DNA of 64,000 nucleotides from Mycobacterium sp. 1554424.7 (GTDB lineage Bacteria; Actinomycetota; Actinomycetes; Mycobacteriales; Mycobacteriaceae): contig NZ_LZSE01000056.1 in assembly GCF_001665295.1 (NCBI RefSeq), positions 62,001 to 126,000 on the forward strand, in the 5' to 3' direction. The first letter of the stretch is position 1. Each line of letters opens with the position of its first letter. Below the pieces are notes generated by a model. It had not been told where the DNA came from. It saw nothing but the letters and a program-made list of their open reading frames with translations, and searched no databases. Shown piece by piece: positions 52,065 to 61,278 of the stretch. A program made the translations under genes and the position numbers.

Positions 52065-52402
52065 CGGCGCGGTCCCCGAGGCGAATGCTCAACGGATGGC
52101 GCCTGTTCTGCCGGCCGTTCGAGCGAGGTGGGGGAGACGCCGACGTGTCGGGCGTCGTTTCGATCCGCAATCTCACCCGTAGCGTGGCGGCGCCCCAAAA
52201 GCCGAGTCAGCACAGGGTATTTCGATAACGGCTCGAGTGGCGACGCCTGCCGGTTGGTGCGCGCCCGGTTGCGGCCAATGAGCGCTGGGCGCGGGCGTAG
52301 GACCTCATCGTGCCGTTGGGCGCGCGGTCCGACACGGTGGTTTTGCCACGCGGCGGTCCCGGTCCCCGCCCTGCGGCCCGCCGCCGCCATCGTTTGCGCC
52401 AC
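52061..52402 (-). CDS. Doubtful 113-residue frame ahead of yrbEA
   Basis: A GTG frame that begins 19 bp after the operator and ends by an ATGA overlap with yrbEA, the same coupling used along the operon. The product is Arg/Pro/Ala-rich without known motifs or hydrophobic segments, so it could be chance in high-GC DNA. Otherwise the region 52065-52619 (555 bp between yrbEA and the TetR gene) holds only the operator at 52421. Confidence 0.25.
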   Translation of the reverse strand: MAQTMAAAGRRAGTGTAAWQNHRVGPRAQRHDEVLRPRPALIGRNRARTNRQASPLEPLSKYPVLTRLLGRRHATGEIADRNDARHVGVSPTSLERPAEQAPSVEHSPRGPRR

Positions 52403-52420
52403 GCTGCAACTATCGCATCA

Positions 52421-52436
52421 GACCGTACGTGCGGTC
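52421..52436. promoter_or_regulatory. Operator-like palindrome upstream of the mce operon
   Basis: GACCGTACGTGCGGTC pairs at 7 of 8 positions. A 13/16 match lies in front of the neighbouring TetR gene (53313) and a 15/16 match at 42042. It is therefore the probable TetR site controlling yrbEA-mceF. Confidence 0.65.
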
Positions 52437-52619
52437 AATAAATTGCAAATGTCGCCCACTTTCGCCCCGGAACGCAGTCCGCGATCCGCGGATCGTCGGG
52501 ATTTATCAGGGGTTTTGCGTTTTACCCCGCCTGGCCGGGGCACGGTCGGCTCACGGCGCGTATCCACGTCGCCTGCCGGCGAATTGGGTTCGCGCCCAAA
52601 GCGTTCCGTCGATTGCGCG

Positions 52620-53291
52620 TCAGCGTCCGCCGGCCCTGGCCGCGGCGAGGCATTCGCGCACCACCGCAACGACGCCGCCGGAAGGGTTCGTCCACTTGCT
52701 CAGCCCGAGGCGATCGAGCAGGAGGCCGCCGAGGAACACGTCGACGAAAGCCGCGCCGACCTGTTCGGGTGTCCGCGAATCGGCGGGATCGAACCACACC
52801 CACATCCATTCCAGCGATCCCCACAGCTGCAGTGCCGCCAATTCGACGTCCACGCTTCGGAACACGCCCATGTCTATCCCGTTGCGGATTTCGTCAACCG
52901 CGTGTGTTTGCAGTTGGTCGCGCAATTTGCGCACGTGTTGCATCGCCGGGTCATCGAACAGCTGGACCACCTCGCGCTGGCTCGCGACCGTCGCGTCGCG
53001 GGCGCTCACCTGCAGCAGTGCGGAGGTGTAAATGATTGCGGCGATCCGTTCGTGCGGCGCCGCCAGGCGATCCCAGACCATCCGCAGGACGTCGAGCTGG
53101 AGGGCGAGGTGGGTCTCTTCGAGCTCCCGCAGCATCTGAGCTTTGGTACCGAAGTGATGAACGATGGTGCCTTTGGACATGCCGAGCTCGTCGGCGATGT
53201 CGCCGATATTCGTTCTCTCATAACCACGTTCGGCGACATAGCGGACGAACGCGTCGAGTATCTCGCTACGCCTGCCAGGCGATCTGGGCAT
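52620..53291 (-). CDS. TetR family regulator of the mce operon
   Basis: A 223-residue protein from the ATG at 53291, with AAGGG 7 bases upstream. The HTH is NIGDIADELGMSKGTIVHHFGTKAQMLREL (about 28-57). The C-terminal domain resembles the TetR_C family of KstR2-like regulators in general pattern. It is co-oriented with and 555 bp upstream of yrbEA. It shares a palindrome type with the mce promoter region. In M. tuberculosis mce3 is under a TetR and mce1 and mce2 under GntR types, so the regulator does not follow the mce1/mce2 likeness of MceB. Confidence 0.87.
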   Translation of the reverse strand: MPRSPGRRSEILDAFVRYVAERGYERTNIGDIADELGMSKGTIVHHFGTKAQMLRELEETHLALQLDVLRMVWDRLAAPHERIAAIIYTSALLQVSARDATVASQREVVQLFDDPAMQHVRKLRDQLQTHAVDEIRNGIDMGVFRSVDVELAALQLWGSLEWMWVWFDPADSRTPEQVGAAFVDVFLGGLLLDRLGLSKWTNPSGGVVAVVRECLAAARAGGR

Positions 53292-53312
53292 CTTCAACCC
53301 TTCGGCATAACT

Positions 53313-53328
53313 AACCGTACGAACGGTC
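53313..53328. promoter_or_regulatory. Operator-like palindrome upstream of the TetR gene
   Basis: AACCGTACGAACGGTC has paired arms ACCGT/ACGGT and is 22 bp before the TetR ATG, consistent with autorepression. Confidence 0.6.
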
Positions 53329-53369
53329 TATCATAGCGTTCGGCGACGCGAATACACGTAACGGTTTGG

Positions 53370-53687
53370 TCAGCGGGACCCGCGACGTCGCGCACCGGAC
53401 CCATCTGGTGCCGTCACGACGTACATGTTCTCGCCGGGGGCCGAGTTGATCTCCCCTGCGGTGTAGACGGTCAGGAGTTCCCTGCCGTCGCGATCGGCGA
53501 CGCACACGTAGGCGTCCGTCTCGGCGTCGTATTCGAAGCCGTCCCAAGCCAATACGAAGGCCAGACAGTTGCCGTCGCGGTCCAGGACGACGAGCTTGTG
53601 CACACCCGACTCCCTCAACAGGTCGGCGTCCTGAGTGCGCCGCTCGGGGCCGTGGTTGTTGTTGGTGACCGCGAGGCTGTCTAACAT
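53370..53687 (-). CDS. Hypothetical protein, 105 residues
   Basis: A small soluble acidic protein, not recognised. LRESGVHKLVVLDRDGNCLAFVLAWDGFEYDAETDAYVCVADRDG suggests a beta-rich fold with two Cys. GGGAG precedes the ATG at a normal distance. It lies upstream of and co-directional with the TetR gene but 72 bp away with the operator in between, so it is probably a separate unit. Confidence 0.6.
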   Translation of the reverse strand: MLDSLAVTNNNHGPERRTQDADLLRESGVHKLVVLDRDGNCLAFVLAWDGFEYDAETDAYVCVADRDGRELLTVYTAGEINSAPGENMYVVTAPDGSGARRRGSR

Positions 53688-53812
53688 CTGCGTACTCCCA
53701 TAGCGAGGGTGTCTTCATGCGGCCCGGGTGCTCAAACGTTCCGAACCCTGCTGTGACGTTTCTCCCCGATACCGTCCGCGACCAGGGCATTAGGGCCCCT
53801 GTCAAGGGGTCG

Positions 53813-55144
53813 TTAGTCGCTTGCCAAAGCGCCGCGGGCCGGATCGACCGCCCGCCGGCGGGCCTTCGTCGGGCGAAGCGCCACCAGCAGCACCCCGCCG
53901 GCGAACACCGCCGCGGTCGCCCAGGGGAAGCTCCCGTCCGGCGCGAAGCCCCCGTAGGCGAAGAAATGCAGGCCAACGGCCGCCAGCGCGGCGCCCGCCA
54001 GCATAGACACTTCGCCCCAGCGTTCCGGGAGGGGCGTGCCGAGCATGGGCAGCGGGGCCGCGAAGACGCGGCGCAGCGACCACAACAACACCAGCTCGAC
54101 CCCCGTGACCAGGCCGAGGACGGCCACCCATTCCAGGCGAGCCAGCCACCACGCCCCCGTTCCCTCCGGCGGTTGGGGTAGCAGGCCCGCCGGATACGCG
54201 ACGATCGCGACGATCACGACCGGGATCATGTGCCAGAGGTAAAGCGCCATCACGTTGTTGTTTCCAACGGCCAGCGCCCGCTTGACCCAACCGGCGCGCA
54301 GCACCCGGTTCAGCGCGGGCGCGAGCGCGATCGCCAATCCGCCCTGCGCGCATCCGAACGCCAGAAGCGCCGCGGTGGGTGGCGTCGTGTTGTCGATCGT
54401 CTGCCCGGGAACGCCGATCATGCTGACCGGATACATACCCAGCCCGATCAGCAGCGCCAGCGCGATCGCCGAACAGGCGGCCAGCACCGCCGCTCTCCGG
54501 CCGCCCAGTAGCCCTCCGCGCCAAGCGATCCCGAGCTGGTAGAACGTCCCCCAGCACAGCAGGTAGTTGACCCAGCCAAGGTTGTGCACGTGGGCACCGA
54601 TCGACAGCGCGTCCACCGCCACCACCCCCACCGCCAACGCCGCCGGCGCCAGGAGGCCCCAACGCCGGTGTGCGGCAACCGCAATCGGGGTCAGCGAGAC
54701 GACCATCAGGTAGACGGCCAGGAACCACAGATGCATGGCCACCGCCCACCCCGCGTATTCCAGCGTCGTAGCGGAAAGGTGGCCGAGGTCGAGCACCGCC
54801 ACTAGCACCAACACGAGCGCCACGTAGACCGCCGTCGGACCCAGCACGCGGGCCAGCCGGTGCCGAAGCCAGATCTGGCGCGACACACCGTCGGTTTCGC
54901 GCCGATGCGTCCAGGACAACGCACCGGCGTAGCCGGCGACCAGAAAGAACACCGGGACGGCCTGGAAGGGCCAGGTCAGCCACTGGGTCCACGGTATGTC
55001 GACGAGCGGGTTCTGCCGACCGAAGGATCCGTCGTGATAGGTCACCGAGCCGGCCAGCCAATGGCCCAGCACGATCAGGATCACACCCGACACGCGATAG
55101 AAGTCGACCGCCAGATTGCGGGCCGGTCGCGCTGTGTCCTGCAC
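53813..55144 (-). CDS. Acyltransferase family membrane protein (Acyltransferase_3 type)
   Basis: About 443 residues with ten or so spans. It begins near RNLAVDFYRVSGVILIVLGHWLAG, where the DFYR..G..I..GHW pattern carries the conserved His of membrane O-acyltransferases. WPFQAVPVFFLVAGYAGALSW, ALYLWHMIPV and further spans follow. I place the start at the GTG at 55144; an ATG at 55201 would overlap the divergent gene's start. It probably acetylates or acylates an envelope sugar or lipid. Confidence 0.75.
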   Translation of the reverse strand: MQDTARPARNLAVDFYRVSGVILIVLGHWLAGSVTYHDGSFGRQNPLVDIPWTQWLTWPFQAVPVFFLVAGYAGALSWTHRRETDGVSRQIWLRHRLARVLGPTAVYVALVLVLVAVLDLGHLSATTLEYAGWAVAMHLWFLAVYLMVVSLTPIAVAAHRRWGLLAPAALAVGVVAVDALSIGAHVHNLGWVNYLLCWGTFYQLGIAWRGGLLGGRRAAVLAACSAIALALLIGLGMYPVSMIGVPGQTIDNTTPPTAALLAFGCAQGGLAIALAPALNRVLRAGWVKRALAVGNNNVMALYLWHMIPVVIVAIVAYPAGLLPQPPEGTGAWWLARLEWVAVLGLVTGVELVLLWSLRRVFAAPLPMLGTPLPERWGEVSMLAGAALAAVGLHFFAYGGFAPDGSFPWATAAVFAGGVLLVALRPTKARRRAVDPARGALASD

Positions 55145-55199
55145 CAGCGCAACGGTACCCGCCCGGTGGCCCTGAGGAGCCCGGCGCACAATGGGGCCC

Positions 55200-56171
55200 A
55201 TGAAACGGGCTCATCTCGCACAACTCGAAGTCGGACGCCTCGGCCTGGGCGCGATGGGCATGTCCGTCGCGTACGCCGGCGCCGGCACCGACGACGCCGA
55301 ATCCATCCGCACCATCCATCGCGCCATCGACCTCGGCGTCACGCTGATCGACACCGCCGAGGTCTACGGGCCCTACGTCAACGAGGAACTCGTCGCCCGC
55401 GCCCTGCAGGGCCGGCGCGATCGGGTGGTGCTGGCAACCAAGTTCGGCCTGATCTCGCACACCGGCCGTAACGGCCTCGATAGCAGCCCCGCCAACATCC
55501 GCACCGCGGTGGAGGGCTCCTTGAAGAGGCTGGCGACCGACCGCATCGACCTCTATTACCAGCACCGCCTCGATCGCGAGACCCCGATCGAAGACACGGT
55601 CGGAGCCCTGGCCGAGCTGGTGGCGGCCGGAAAGATCCGGCACATCGGCCTTTCCGAGGTGGGCGTGAACACCATTCGCCGCGCCCACGCAGTGCATCCC
55701 ATCACCGCCGTGCAGTCCGAGTACTCGTTGTGGACCCGCGACCCCGAAGAGGGTGTGCTAGATGTGCTGCGCGAACTGGGAATCGGGTTCGTCGCCTATT
55801 CGCCGCTGGGCCGCGGCTTCCTCACCGGCGCGATCCGCTCCACCGGGGAACTTCCCGACACCGACTTCCGCAAGACCCACCCACGCTTTTCCGATGAGAA
55901 CTTCCAGCACAACCTCAGGAGCGCGGACGAAGTGCGCGACATCGCCGCCGACGTCGGCGCGACTCCCGCACAGGTCGCCTTGGCCTGGCTGCTGGCGAAA
56001 GGTCCCGACATCGTGCCCATTCCGGGAACCAAGCGCGTGACGCGCCTCGAAGAAAACGTTGCCGCCGACGCGGTCGATCTCACCCCCGACCACTTAGCGA
56101 GGCTCGACCGACTCACCCCGGCCGCCGGGGACCGAAGCGCCCAAGCGACACAACAATGGATCGACCGCTAG
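55200..56171 (+). CDS. Aldo/keto reductase
   Basis: A 323-residue AKR with [11 protein letters not shown] near the N-terminus, DTAEVYG (catalytic Asp/Tyr), ATKFG (Lys), YYQHRLD (His), and the NADP-binding [15 protein letters not shown] at the C-terminus. This is the set for aldehyde or quinone reduction with NADPH. It diverges from the acyltransferase gene. Its last 16 bp overlap the epimerase gene, so the two are co-translated. Confidence 0.92.
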   Translation: MKRAHLAQLEVGRLGLGAMGMSVAYAGAGTDDAESIRTIHRAIDLGVTLIDTAEVYGPYVNEELVARALQGRRDRVVLATKFGLISHTGRNGLDSSPANIRTAVEGSLKRLATDRIDLYYQHRLDRETPIEDTVGALAELVAAGKIRHIGLSEVGVNTIRRAHAVHPITAVQSEYSLWTRDPEEGVLDVLRELGIGFVAYSPLGRGFLTGAIRSTGELPDTDFRKTHPRFSDENFQHNLRSADEVRDIAADVGATPAQVALAWLLAKGPDIVPIPGTKRVTRLEENVAADAVDLTPDHLARLDRLTPAAGDRSAQATQQWIDR

Positions 56172-57154
56172 TGGCGGCCAACAAGAAGCTGGTGATCGGG
56201 GCCAGCGGTTTCTTGGGATCGCATGTCACGCGCCAGCTCGTCGCCTCGGGCGCCGACGTGCGGGTCATGTTGCGCCGCACCAGTTCCACCCAGGGGATCG
56301 ACGACCTGTCCGTCGAGCGCTGTTACGGGGACGTCTTCGACGACGACGCCCTGCGTGCGGCGATGGCGGAGTGTGATGTCGTGTACTACTGCGTGGTCGA
56401 CGCCCGGATGTGGCTGCGCGATCCGGCGCCGCTGTTTCGCACCAACGTCGACGGGCTGCGCCACGTGCTCGACGCCGCCCTGGGTGCCGACCTGAAGAAG
56501 TTCGTATACACCAGCACCACGGGTTCTTTGGCGATCAGCGACAGCCGGCCGGTCACCGAAGACGACCCGCACAACTGGGACGAGGGCGGCCCCTACATCG
56601 AGGCCCGGGTGGCGGGGGAGAACCTGCTGCTGTCGTACGCGCGGGAGCGGGGGCTGCCCGCCGTGGCGATGTGCATTTCCACCACCTACGGCCCCGGCGA
56701 TTGGGCGCCGACGCCGCACGGCTCCCTGATCGCCCTCGTCGCCAAGGGACGATTCCCGTTCTATTTCGGCTACTCGTCGGAGGTCGTGGGCATCGAGGAT
56801 GCCGCCAGGGCAATGCTTTTGGCGGCGGAACGGGGACGAAACGGCGAGCGCTACATCGTCTCCGACCGATACATGAGCGGCCGGGAGCTGCACCGGATCG
56901 CCGCCACCGCCGTGGGCAGGCGCCCGCCGCGCATCGGCATCCCGATGGCGGCGCTGCGTGCCGGTGCGCGCGTCAACGATCTGGCGGCGCGGCTGCTGCG
57001 CCGCGATCTTCCGTTCGCCTACGCGGGAATTCGCATGGCGGAGCTGATGTCGCCCCTCGACCACGGCAAGGCCGAACGCGAACTCGGATGGAAACCCGAA
57101 CCCGTCGAAGACTCGATCCGCAAGGCCGCGGTCTTCTTCGCTTCCCGCGGGTAG
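56156..57154 (+). CDS. NAD-dependent epimerase/dehydratase family protein with YxxxR
   Basis: A 332-residue extended SDR with [18 protein letters not shown] at the N-terminus and [11 protein letters not shown]. The active-site segment is [16 protein letters not shown]: the position that is normally Lys after the catalytic Tyr is Arg (Y-I-E-A-R). It resembles dihydroflavonol-reductase-like and hopanoid-associated epimerases. Whether it is active or only binds substrate is open. It overlaps the aldo/keto reductase gene by 16 bp. Confidence 0.8.
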   Translation: MDRPLVAANKKLVIGASGFLGSHVTRQLVASGADVRVMLRRTSSTQGIDDLSVERCYGDVFDDDALRAAMAECDVVYYCVVDARMWLRDPAPLFRTNVDGLRHVLDAALGADLKKFVYTSTTGSLAISDSRPVTEDDPHNWDEGGPYIEARVAGENLLLSYARERGLPAVAMCISTTYGPGDWAPTPHGSLIALVAKGRFPFYFGYSSEVVGIEDAARAMLLAAERGRNGERYIVSDRYMSGRELHRIAATAVGRRPPRIGIPMAALRAGARVNDLAARLLRRDLPFAYAGIRMAELMSPLDHGKAERELGWKPEPVEDSIRKAAVFFASRG

Positions 57155-57157
57155 CCC

Positions 57158-58252
57158 TTACTCCGTGGCGGCCAGCGCCGCCGGGCCGTACTTCTTCTCG
57201 ATCAACGCCCACGGATCGGCGTAGCGGCCCCGGCCCTCTAAGCGGCGCTGCAGCTTGAGGACGGCGCGCAGCACCGGTCGCAGGATCGGGCCCAGTGCGC
57301 GCAGGACGATGCGCATGCGGCCCTGGGATTCGGCGACCCAGGCCGTGGTCTCGCGCCAGTCGTGCTCCTGGAAGTCAAGCAGCGCTTGGGCTTCCGTGGT
57401 GTCGAACCATCCGGTGAAACTCCAGCCGCGGTCGTCGCCGGGGTCGCCGGGCAGGCTCGCCGAGGGGCCGAGCCGCCCCAGGCCTGCGGCGGTCATCAGG
57501 TCGTCCTCGAGGCCGCGCTGCAGCATCACATACGATTCGTTGCCGCCGATGAGCAGCACCTTGCCGGAGATCGCGGCTCCGCGGTCGACGGCGTTGGCGA
57601 ACGCCAGCGCCACGTCGCGCGCGTCCACCGTGTGGATGCGGTTGTCGCCGGGTATCGAGCGCATCAGGGCCAGGTGGTCGCCGCTGATGCCCGCCTGGGT
57701 GTCCGGCGAAATGACCCCACCCAAGCGGAACAGCGCATACGGCAGGCCGCTGGCACGGATCGCCGCCTCGGCCAGCACCTTGTCCTCGCCGTACTGGTCG
57801 ATCGGCTGCACCGGCGTCTCCGGGGTGATCCGCTCGGGGTAGCGGTGCGGATTGCGCGACCCGTAGACCGCCGCGCTGGAGGCCATCAGAAACAGCGGGG
57901 GATCGGGCAGCTGGGCGGCCGCCGTCAGCAGGGTCTCGGTGCCCCCGACGTTGACCCGCCTGGCCAGCGCGGGATTGCGATACGACGCCGGCGAGATGAC
58001 GGCGGCGAGGTGGATGATCGCCCCGGGCCGATGGGTCGCGACCAGGTCGCCCACGGCCTCGGGGTCCAGCAGGTCGATGTAGGCGGGAATCAGCCTCACG
58101 CCGCCCTCGGACAGCTCGGCCGCGGCGGCGACGGTCTTGTCCGTCCGCAGGTCGGTGGCGACGACCGTCCGTCCCCGGTCCAGCAGGATTTGCGCGCATC
58201 TCCTGCCGACCTGGCCGAACGCGCCGGTGATCAAAATGGTGCCAGTGCTCAT
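57158..58252 (-). CDS. NAD-dependent epimerase/dehydratase
   Basis: A 364-residue extended SDR with ITGAFGQVGRRCAQILLDRG, HLAAVISPASYRNPALARRVNVGGT, SSAAVYG and YGEDK, a complete catalytic triad. The C-terminal extension of about 70 residues is basic. It converges with the previous epimerase gene (3 bp apart) and is 7 bp after the SnoaL-like gene, so it belongs to the minus-strand group 59631-57158. The substrate may be a lipid or sterol-type alcohol; this is not certain. Confidence 0.85.
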   Translation of the reverse strand: MSTGTILITGAFGQVGRRCAQILLDRGRTVVATDLRTDKTVAAAAELSEGGVRLIPAYIDLLDPEAVGDLVATHRPGAIIHLAAVISPASYRNPALARRVNVGGTETLLTAAAQLPDPPLFLMASSAAVYGSRNPHRYPERITPETPVQPIDQYGEDKVLAEAAIRASGLPYALFRLGGVISPDTQAGISGDHLALMRSIPGDNRIHTVDARDVALAFANAVDRGAAISGKVLLIGGNESYVMLQRGLEDDLMTAAGLGRLGPSASLPGDPGDDRGWSFTGWFDTTEAQALLDFQEHDWRETTAWVAESQGRMRIVLRALGPILRPVLRAVLKLQRRLEGRGRYADPWALIEKKYGPAALAATE

Positions 58253-58259
58253 TGGCGTA

Positions 58260-58778
58260 TCACTGCTCCATCAGTCTGCCGGCGACCTTGGTGGCTAGCC
58301 GCCGGATGCGGTCGGAGATATAGATCGAGAACAGCGGCGTGACGATGTCTTCTCGCAGCCGAGTCAGCTTGGAGCTCTTGATAAGCCAGCACCCGTCGAT
58401 GTTCTCGTAGGTCTCGTGGTAGTGGCCGTACCCGACCAGGGTCACGCCCGGCCCGAAGCGAACCACATCTTGCAGGGCCCACACCCCGCGCGCCGTCGTC
58501 GCCGACGTCAGCTCGATCTCGGGTGCGTGCACCTGGTGCGCCGTCGCCTGCGCGGGGCGTCCGATGCCCTTGCGGGTGAACGCCACGAACTCGTCGGCAC
58601 CGACGATCAGCTTGCCGCCGGCCTCGGACGTGTCGCTGACGAAGTCGTCGGCGAACAGCGCCCGCCACGCCGCCCAGTCCTTGGTGTCGAGGTACCGGCA
58701 GTAGCGGGCTTTGAGCTGTTTGATGGCCTCGATCGCCGCCAGCGCGGTGGCGTGATCTTCGGCGGTCCGCTCCGTCAT
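58260..58778 (-). CDS. SnoaL/NTF2-like protein
   Basis: A 172-residue protein. LKARYCRYLDTKDWAAWRALFADDFVSD is the classical start of the aromatic-ring-dioxygenase-beta/SnoaL_4-type fold, and VGADEFVAFTRKGI follows. The C-terminal RIRRLATKVAGRL is an extension. I use the ATG at 58778; the longer frame to 58985 overlaps the thioesterase gene. Such proteins isomerise or hydrate small ring compounds, or only bind them. Confidence 0.82.
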   Translation of the reverse strand: MTERTAEDHATALAAIEAIKQLKARYCRYLDTKDWAAWRALFADDFVSDTSEAGGKLIVGADEFVAFTRKGIGRPAQATAHQVHAPEIELTSATTARGVWALQDVVRFGPGVTLVGYGHYHETYENIDGCWLIKSSKLTRLREDIVTPLFSIYISDRIRRLATKVAGRLMEQ

Positions 58779-58821
58779 CGCAGGGGCCTTGCGTGACACT
58801 TCACCCCAAAACTGTAACCCT

Positions 58822-59631
58822 TCACCCTTTGAAGTAGACGATCTGGTGTGTGGTGGCCAGCAGCACCCCGTCCCGGCTCCATAACTGTGCGCTCTGGTCG
58901 AAGTAGCCGCCGGAGAAGCGGTTGGCGTGGGCGGTGGCCAGGACGAAGTCGCCTTTGACGGCGTCAAGCTGGTCCTGATCGGCAAGGAAATAGGTCGTCA
59001 ACGAGATCGTCCCCGCCGGGGCGACGCCGCCGCGGCGCAGGAAGACCCGCGGATAGAAGACGTCGCTGAGGGCGGCCAGCGCCGGATAGTCGACGGGGCG
59101 TTGCGCCTTGTCACGCACCCACAACGTGGTCGTCGACGCCGGACTGGGTTGCCCGTCGGCGCCCGGGAGCGGGCCTTCGACGAATCGCATGTCGTACAAG
59201 TCCGCCCAACGGACGACGTGACCCATGCTCCTGGGTGCGATCCCTTCCGGCGGCGGCGCGCCCGGCGGGCGGGCTTCGGTGTCCGCCCAGCTCTCACGGA
59301 TCGTCGCGAACACCGCCGTCGCCGTGGCCTTGGCCTGGCCGTCCTGGCCGAGCTCGACATTCCAGTGCTGATTGGTGCGGTTTGTGCGGACGACCCGAAG
59401 CGACAGGTCGAAGCCGCCGTCGGCGACCGGCGCGGCGAAGTTGACCGTCAACGCCAACGGCTCACCGATGCGCTCGGGGTGCGTGTCGATGGCCCGCACG
59501 ATCGCTGCCGCGGTGATTCCGCCGAACGGGCCCACCATGTTGGCCCATTCCGGATGGGTCGCGCCCCGCCTGACATCGGCATCGATCACCTCGAGGTCGA
59601 GGGCGCTGTCAAAAGGGTGTGTGCCGGTCAC
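58822..59631 (-). CDS. Acyl-CoA thioesterase-like, double hotdog
   Basis: A 269-residue protein from the GTG at 59631 (AAGGA 7 bases upstream). FGGITAAAIVRAI and the ending of the second hotdog domain (GGYFDQSAQLWSRDGVLLATTHQIVYF) are typical of TesB-like 4HBT_3 proteins in mycobacteria. These hydrolyse long or branched acyl-CoA. It leads the minus-strand group with the SnoaL-like and epimerase genes. Confidence 0.85.
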   Translation of the reverse strand: MTGTHPFDSALDLEVIDADVRRGATHPEWANMVGPFGGITAAAIVRAIDTHPERIGEPLALTVNFAAPVADGGFDLSLRVVRTNRTNQHWNVELGQDGQAKATATAVFATIRESWADTEARPPGAPPPEGIAPRSMGHVVRWADLYDMRFVEGPLPGADGQPSPASTTTLWVRDKAQRPVDYPALAALSDVFYPRVFLRRGGVAPAGTISLTTYFLADQDQLDAVKGDFVLATAHANRFSGGYFDQSAQLWSRDGVLLATTHQIVYFKG

Positions 59632-59788
59632 GCCGATTCCTTGGGGCCATAGCATCGGGCAGTGGACGCACACCGATGCGAGTCGTCGGCAGACTACTTC
59701 CCGACGGGCCCGTCCGCCGGATTGGGGTCATGGCCGGGGCCACCGGGCGCGTCGCTATGACGCCAATCGTGAGGAGGCACAGCATCGC

Positions 59789-60808
59789 ATGAGCATTCCC
59801 GACCGTCAGCGCGCGATGGTGATGCCGGGACCCGGCGCGCCCCTCGAGACCGTGGACAGGCCCGTCGACGAGCCCGGGCCGGAGCAGGCGCTGGTCAGGG
59901 TGAGGGCGTCGAGCCTGAACTTTCACGACAACGTCAACCTCATGGGGCTCCTGCCGGGCCCGTGGCCGCGCGTGCCGATGAGCGACGGTGCGGGCGAGGT
60001 CGCGGCGGTCGGAGCCGGGGTTGACGGGCTGCGAGTGGGCGACCGGGTCATGGGGGCGTTTCACCCGGGTTGGCTGGACGGGCCGCCGACACCGGAATCC
60101 AAGCGCGTCCTGCCCGGCGACACCGAGGACGGGTGGCTGCAGCAGTACCGCGTCGCCGACGCCGCGGGCCTGGTTCGCACACCCGAGCACCTCAGCGACG
60201 TCGAAGCCGCGACCATTCCGTGCGCGGGCGTGACGGCCTGGAGCGCCCTGAGGGAAGCCGACATCGGCGACGGCGACGTCGTGGTCACCCAGGGAACCGG
60301 CGGCGTCTCGCTGTTCACGGTGCAGCTGGCCCGGGCGCTGGGCGCCACGGTGATCTTGACGTCCTCGTCCGACGACAAGTTGAAAGTCGGATCGGATTTG
60401 GGCGCAACGCATCTCGTCAACTACCGCGCGACACCGACCTGGGAGTCCGAGGTGAGGCGGCTGACCGGCGGACGGGGCGCCGACCTGATCGTGGACCTCG
60501 GCGGGCCCGCCACGCTGGCGCAGTCGGTGCACTCGGCGCGGGTGGGCGGCACCGTCGCGGTGATCGGCGTGCTCACCGGATTCGACACGGCGCCCATCTC
60601 GGTCGCGGAAATAATGCTGAACAATTTGCGCATCGTCGGAATCACGGTGGGCAGCGTGCGCGCGCAGCGGGCCCTGTGCGAGTTGATGTCCAGGACCCGC
60701 ATCAGACCCCACATCAGCCACGTCTTCGACTGGGAAAAGCTGGACGACGCGCTGGCCGTGATGCGTGCCGGCGAACACGTCGGCAAGATCGCGATAACCA
60801 TCCCCTGA
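59789..60808 (+). CDS. Zinc-free quinone oxidoreductase (MDR family)
   Basis: A 339-residue MDR protein. The substrate domain has SSLNFHDNVNLMGLLPGPWP, where the Cys that binds catalytic zinc in alcohol dehydrogenases is missing, as in NADPH:quinone reductases. The cofactor motif is TQGTGGVSLFTVQLARALGA. GAGGAGG lies 11 bases before the ATG. A DUF1801 gene follows in 26 bp. Confidence 0.87.
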   Translation: MSIPDRQRAMVMPGPGAPLETVDRPVDEPGPEQALVRVRASSLNFHDNVNLMGLLPGPWPRVPMSDGAGEVAAVGAGVDGLRVGDRVMGAFHPGWLDGPPTPESKRVLPGDTEDGWLQQYRVADAAGLVRTPEHLSDVEAATIPCAGVTAWSALREADIGDGDVVVTQGTGGVSLFTVQLARALGATVILTSSSDDKLKVGSDLGATHLVNYRATPTWESEVRRLTGGRGADLIVDLGGPATLAQSVHSARVGGTVAVIGVLTGFDTAPISVAEIMLNNLRIVGITVGSVRAQRALCELMSRTRIRPHISHVFDWEKLDDALAVMRAGEHVGKIAITIP

Positions 60809-60834
60809 CGGCATCCATCGGGAAGGCAAAGATC

Positions 60835-61200
60835 ATGACGGATTCTCCCTCGCAACTGATCGACGCGAGAATCAAGGAGCTGGGCGATTGGCGCGGCGAA
60901 ATGCTCGCTCGTATAAGGAAATTGATCAAGCAGGCCGACCCCGACGTCGTCGAGGAGTGGAAGTGGCGGGGCGTCCCGGTGTGGTACCACGACGGCATGA
61001 TCTGCACCGGCGAGACGTACAAGAGCGTGGTGAAGGTGACGTTCGCCAAGGGCGCGTCCCTCGAGGATCCGTCGGGTCTGTTCAACTCCAGCCTCGACGG
61101 CAACACCCGGCGGGCCATCGATTTCCGCGAGGGCGACACGATCGACGCCGGGGCGTTCAAGGCGCTCATTCGCGCCGCGGTGCAGCTGAACGCGTCGTAG
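60835..61200 (+). CDS. DUF1801 family protein
   Basis: A 121-residue protein. ELGDWRGEMLARIRKLIKQADPDVVEEWKWRGVPVWYHDGMIC and the following beta strands match the DUF1801 (YdhG-like) fold, with the conserved WKWxGVPVW. GGGAAGG lies upstream of the ATG. Function unknown; probably in one transcript with the quinone reductase. Confidence 0.85.
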   Translation: MTDSPSQLIDARIKELGDWRGEMLARIRKLIKQADPDVVEEWKWRGVPVWYHDGMICTGETYKSVVKVTFAKGASLEDPSGLFNSSLDGNTRRAIDFREGDTIDAGAFKALIRAAVQLNAS

Positions 61201-61278
61201 CGGCCTGTACAGTCACCCGGGGGTGCTGTACAGTCGCCCAGCACGAGGCGCGGCTCGATCCAAGGAGGCCTGCGGGCG

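Noticed and set aside
52418-52669. 83-codon frame across the mce operator
   Set aside because: It covers the operator and the TetR 3' end, is Arg/Pro-rich and has no ribosome-binding site.
53730-53812. Terminator hairpin CCCC...GGGG downstream of the acyltransferase
   Set aside because: Only four paired bases are visible, too weak to call.
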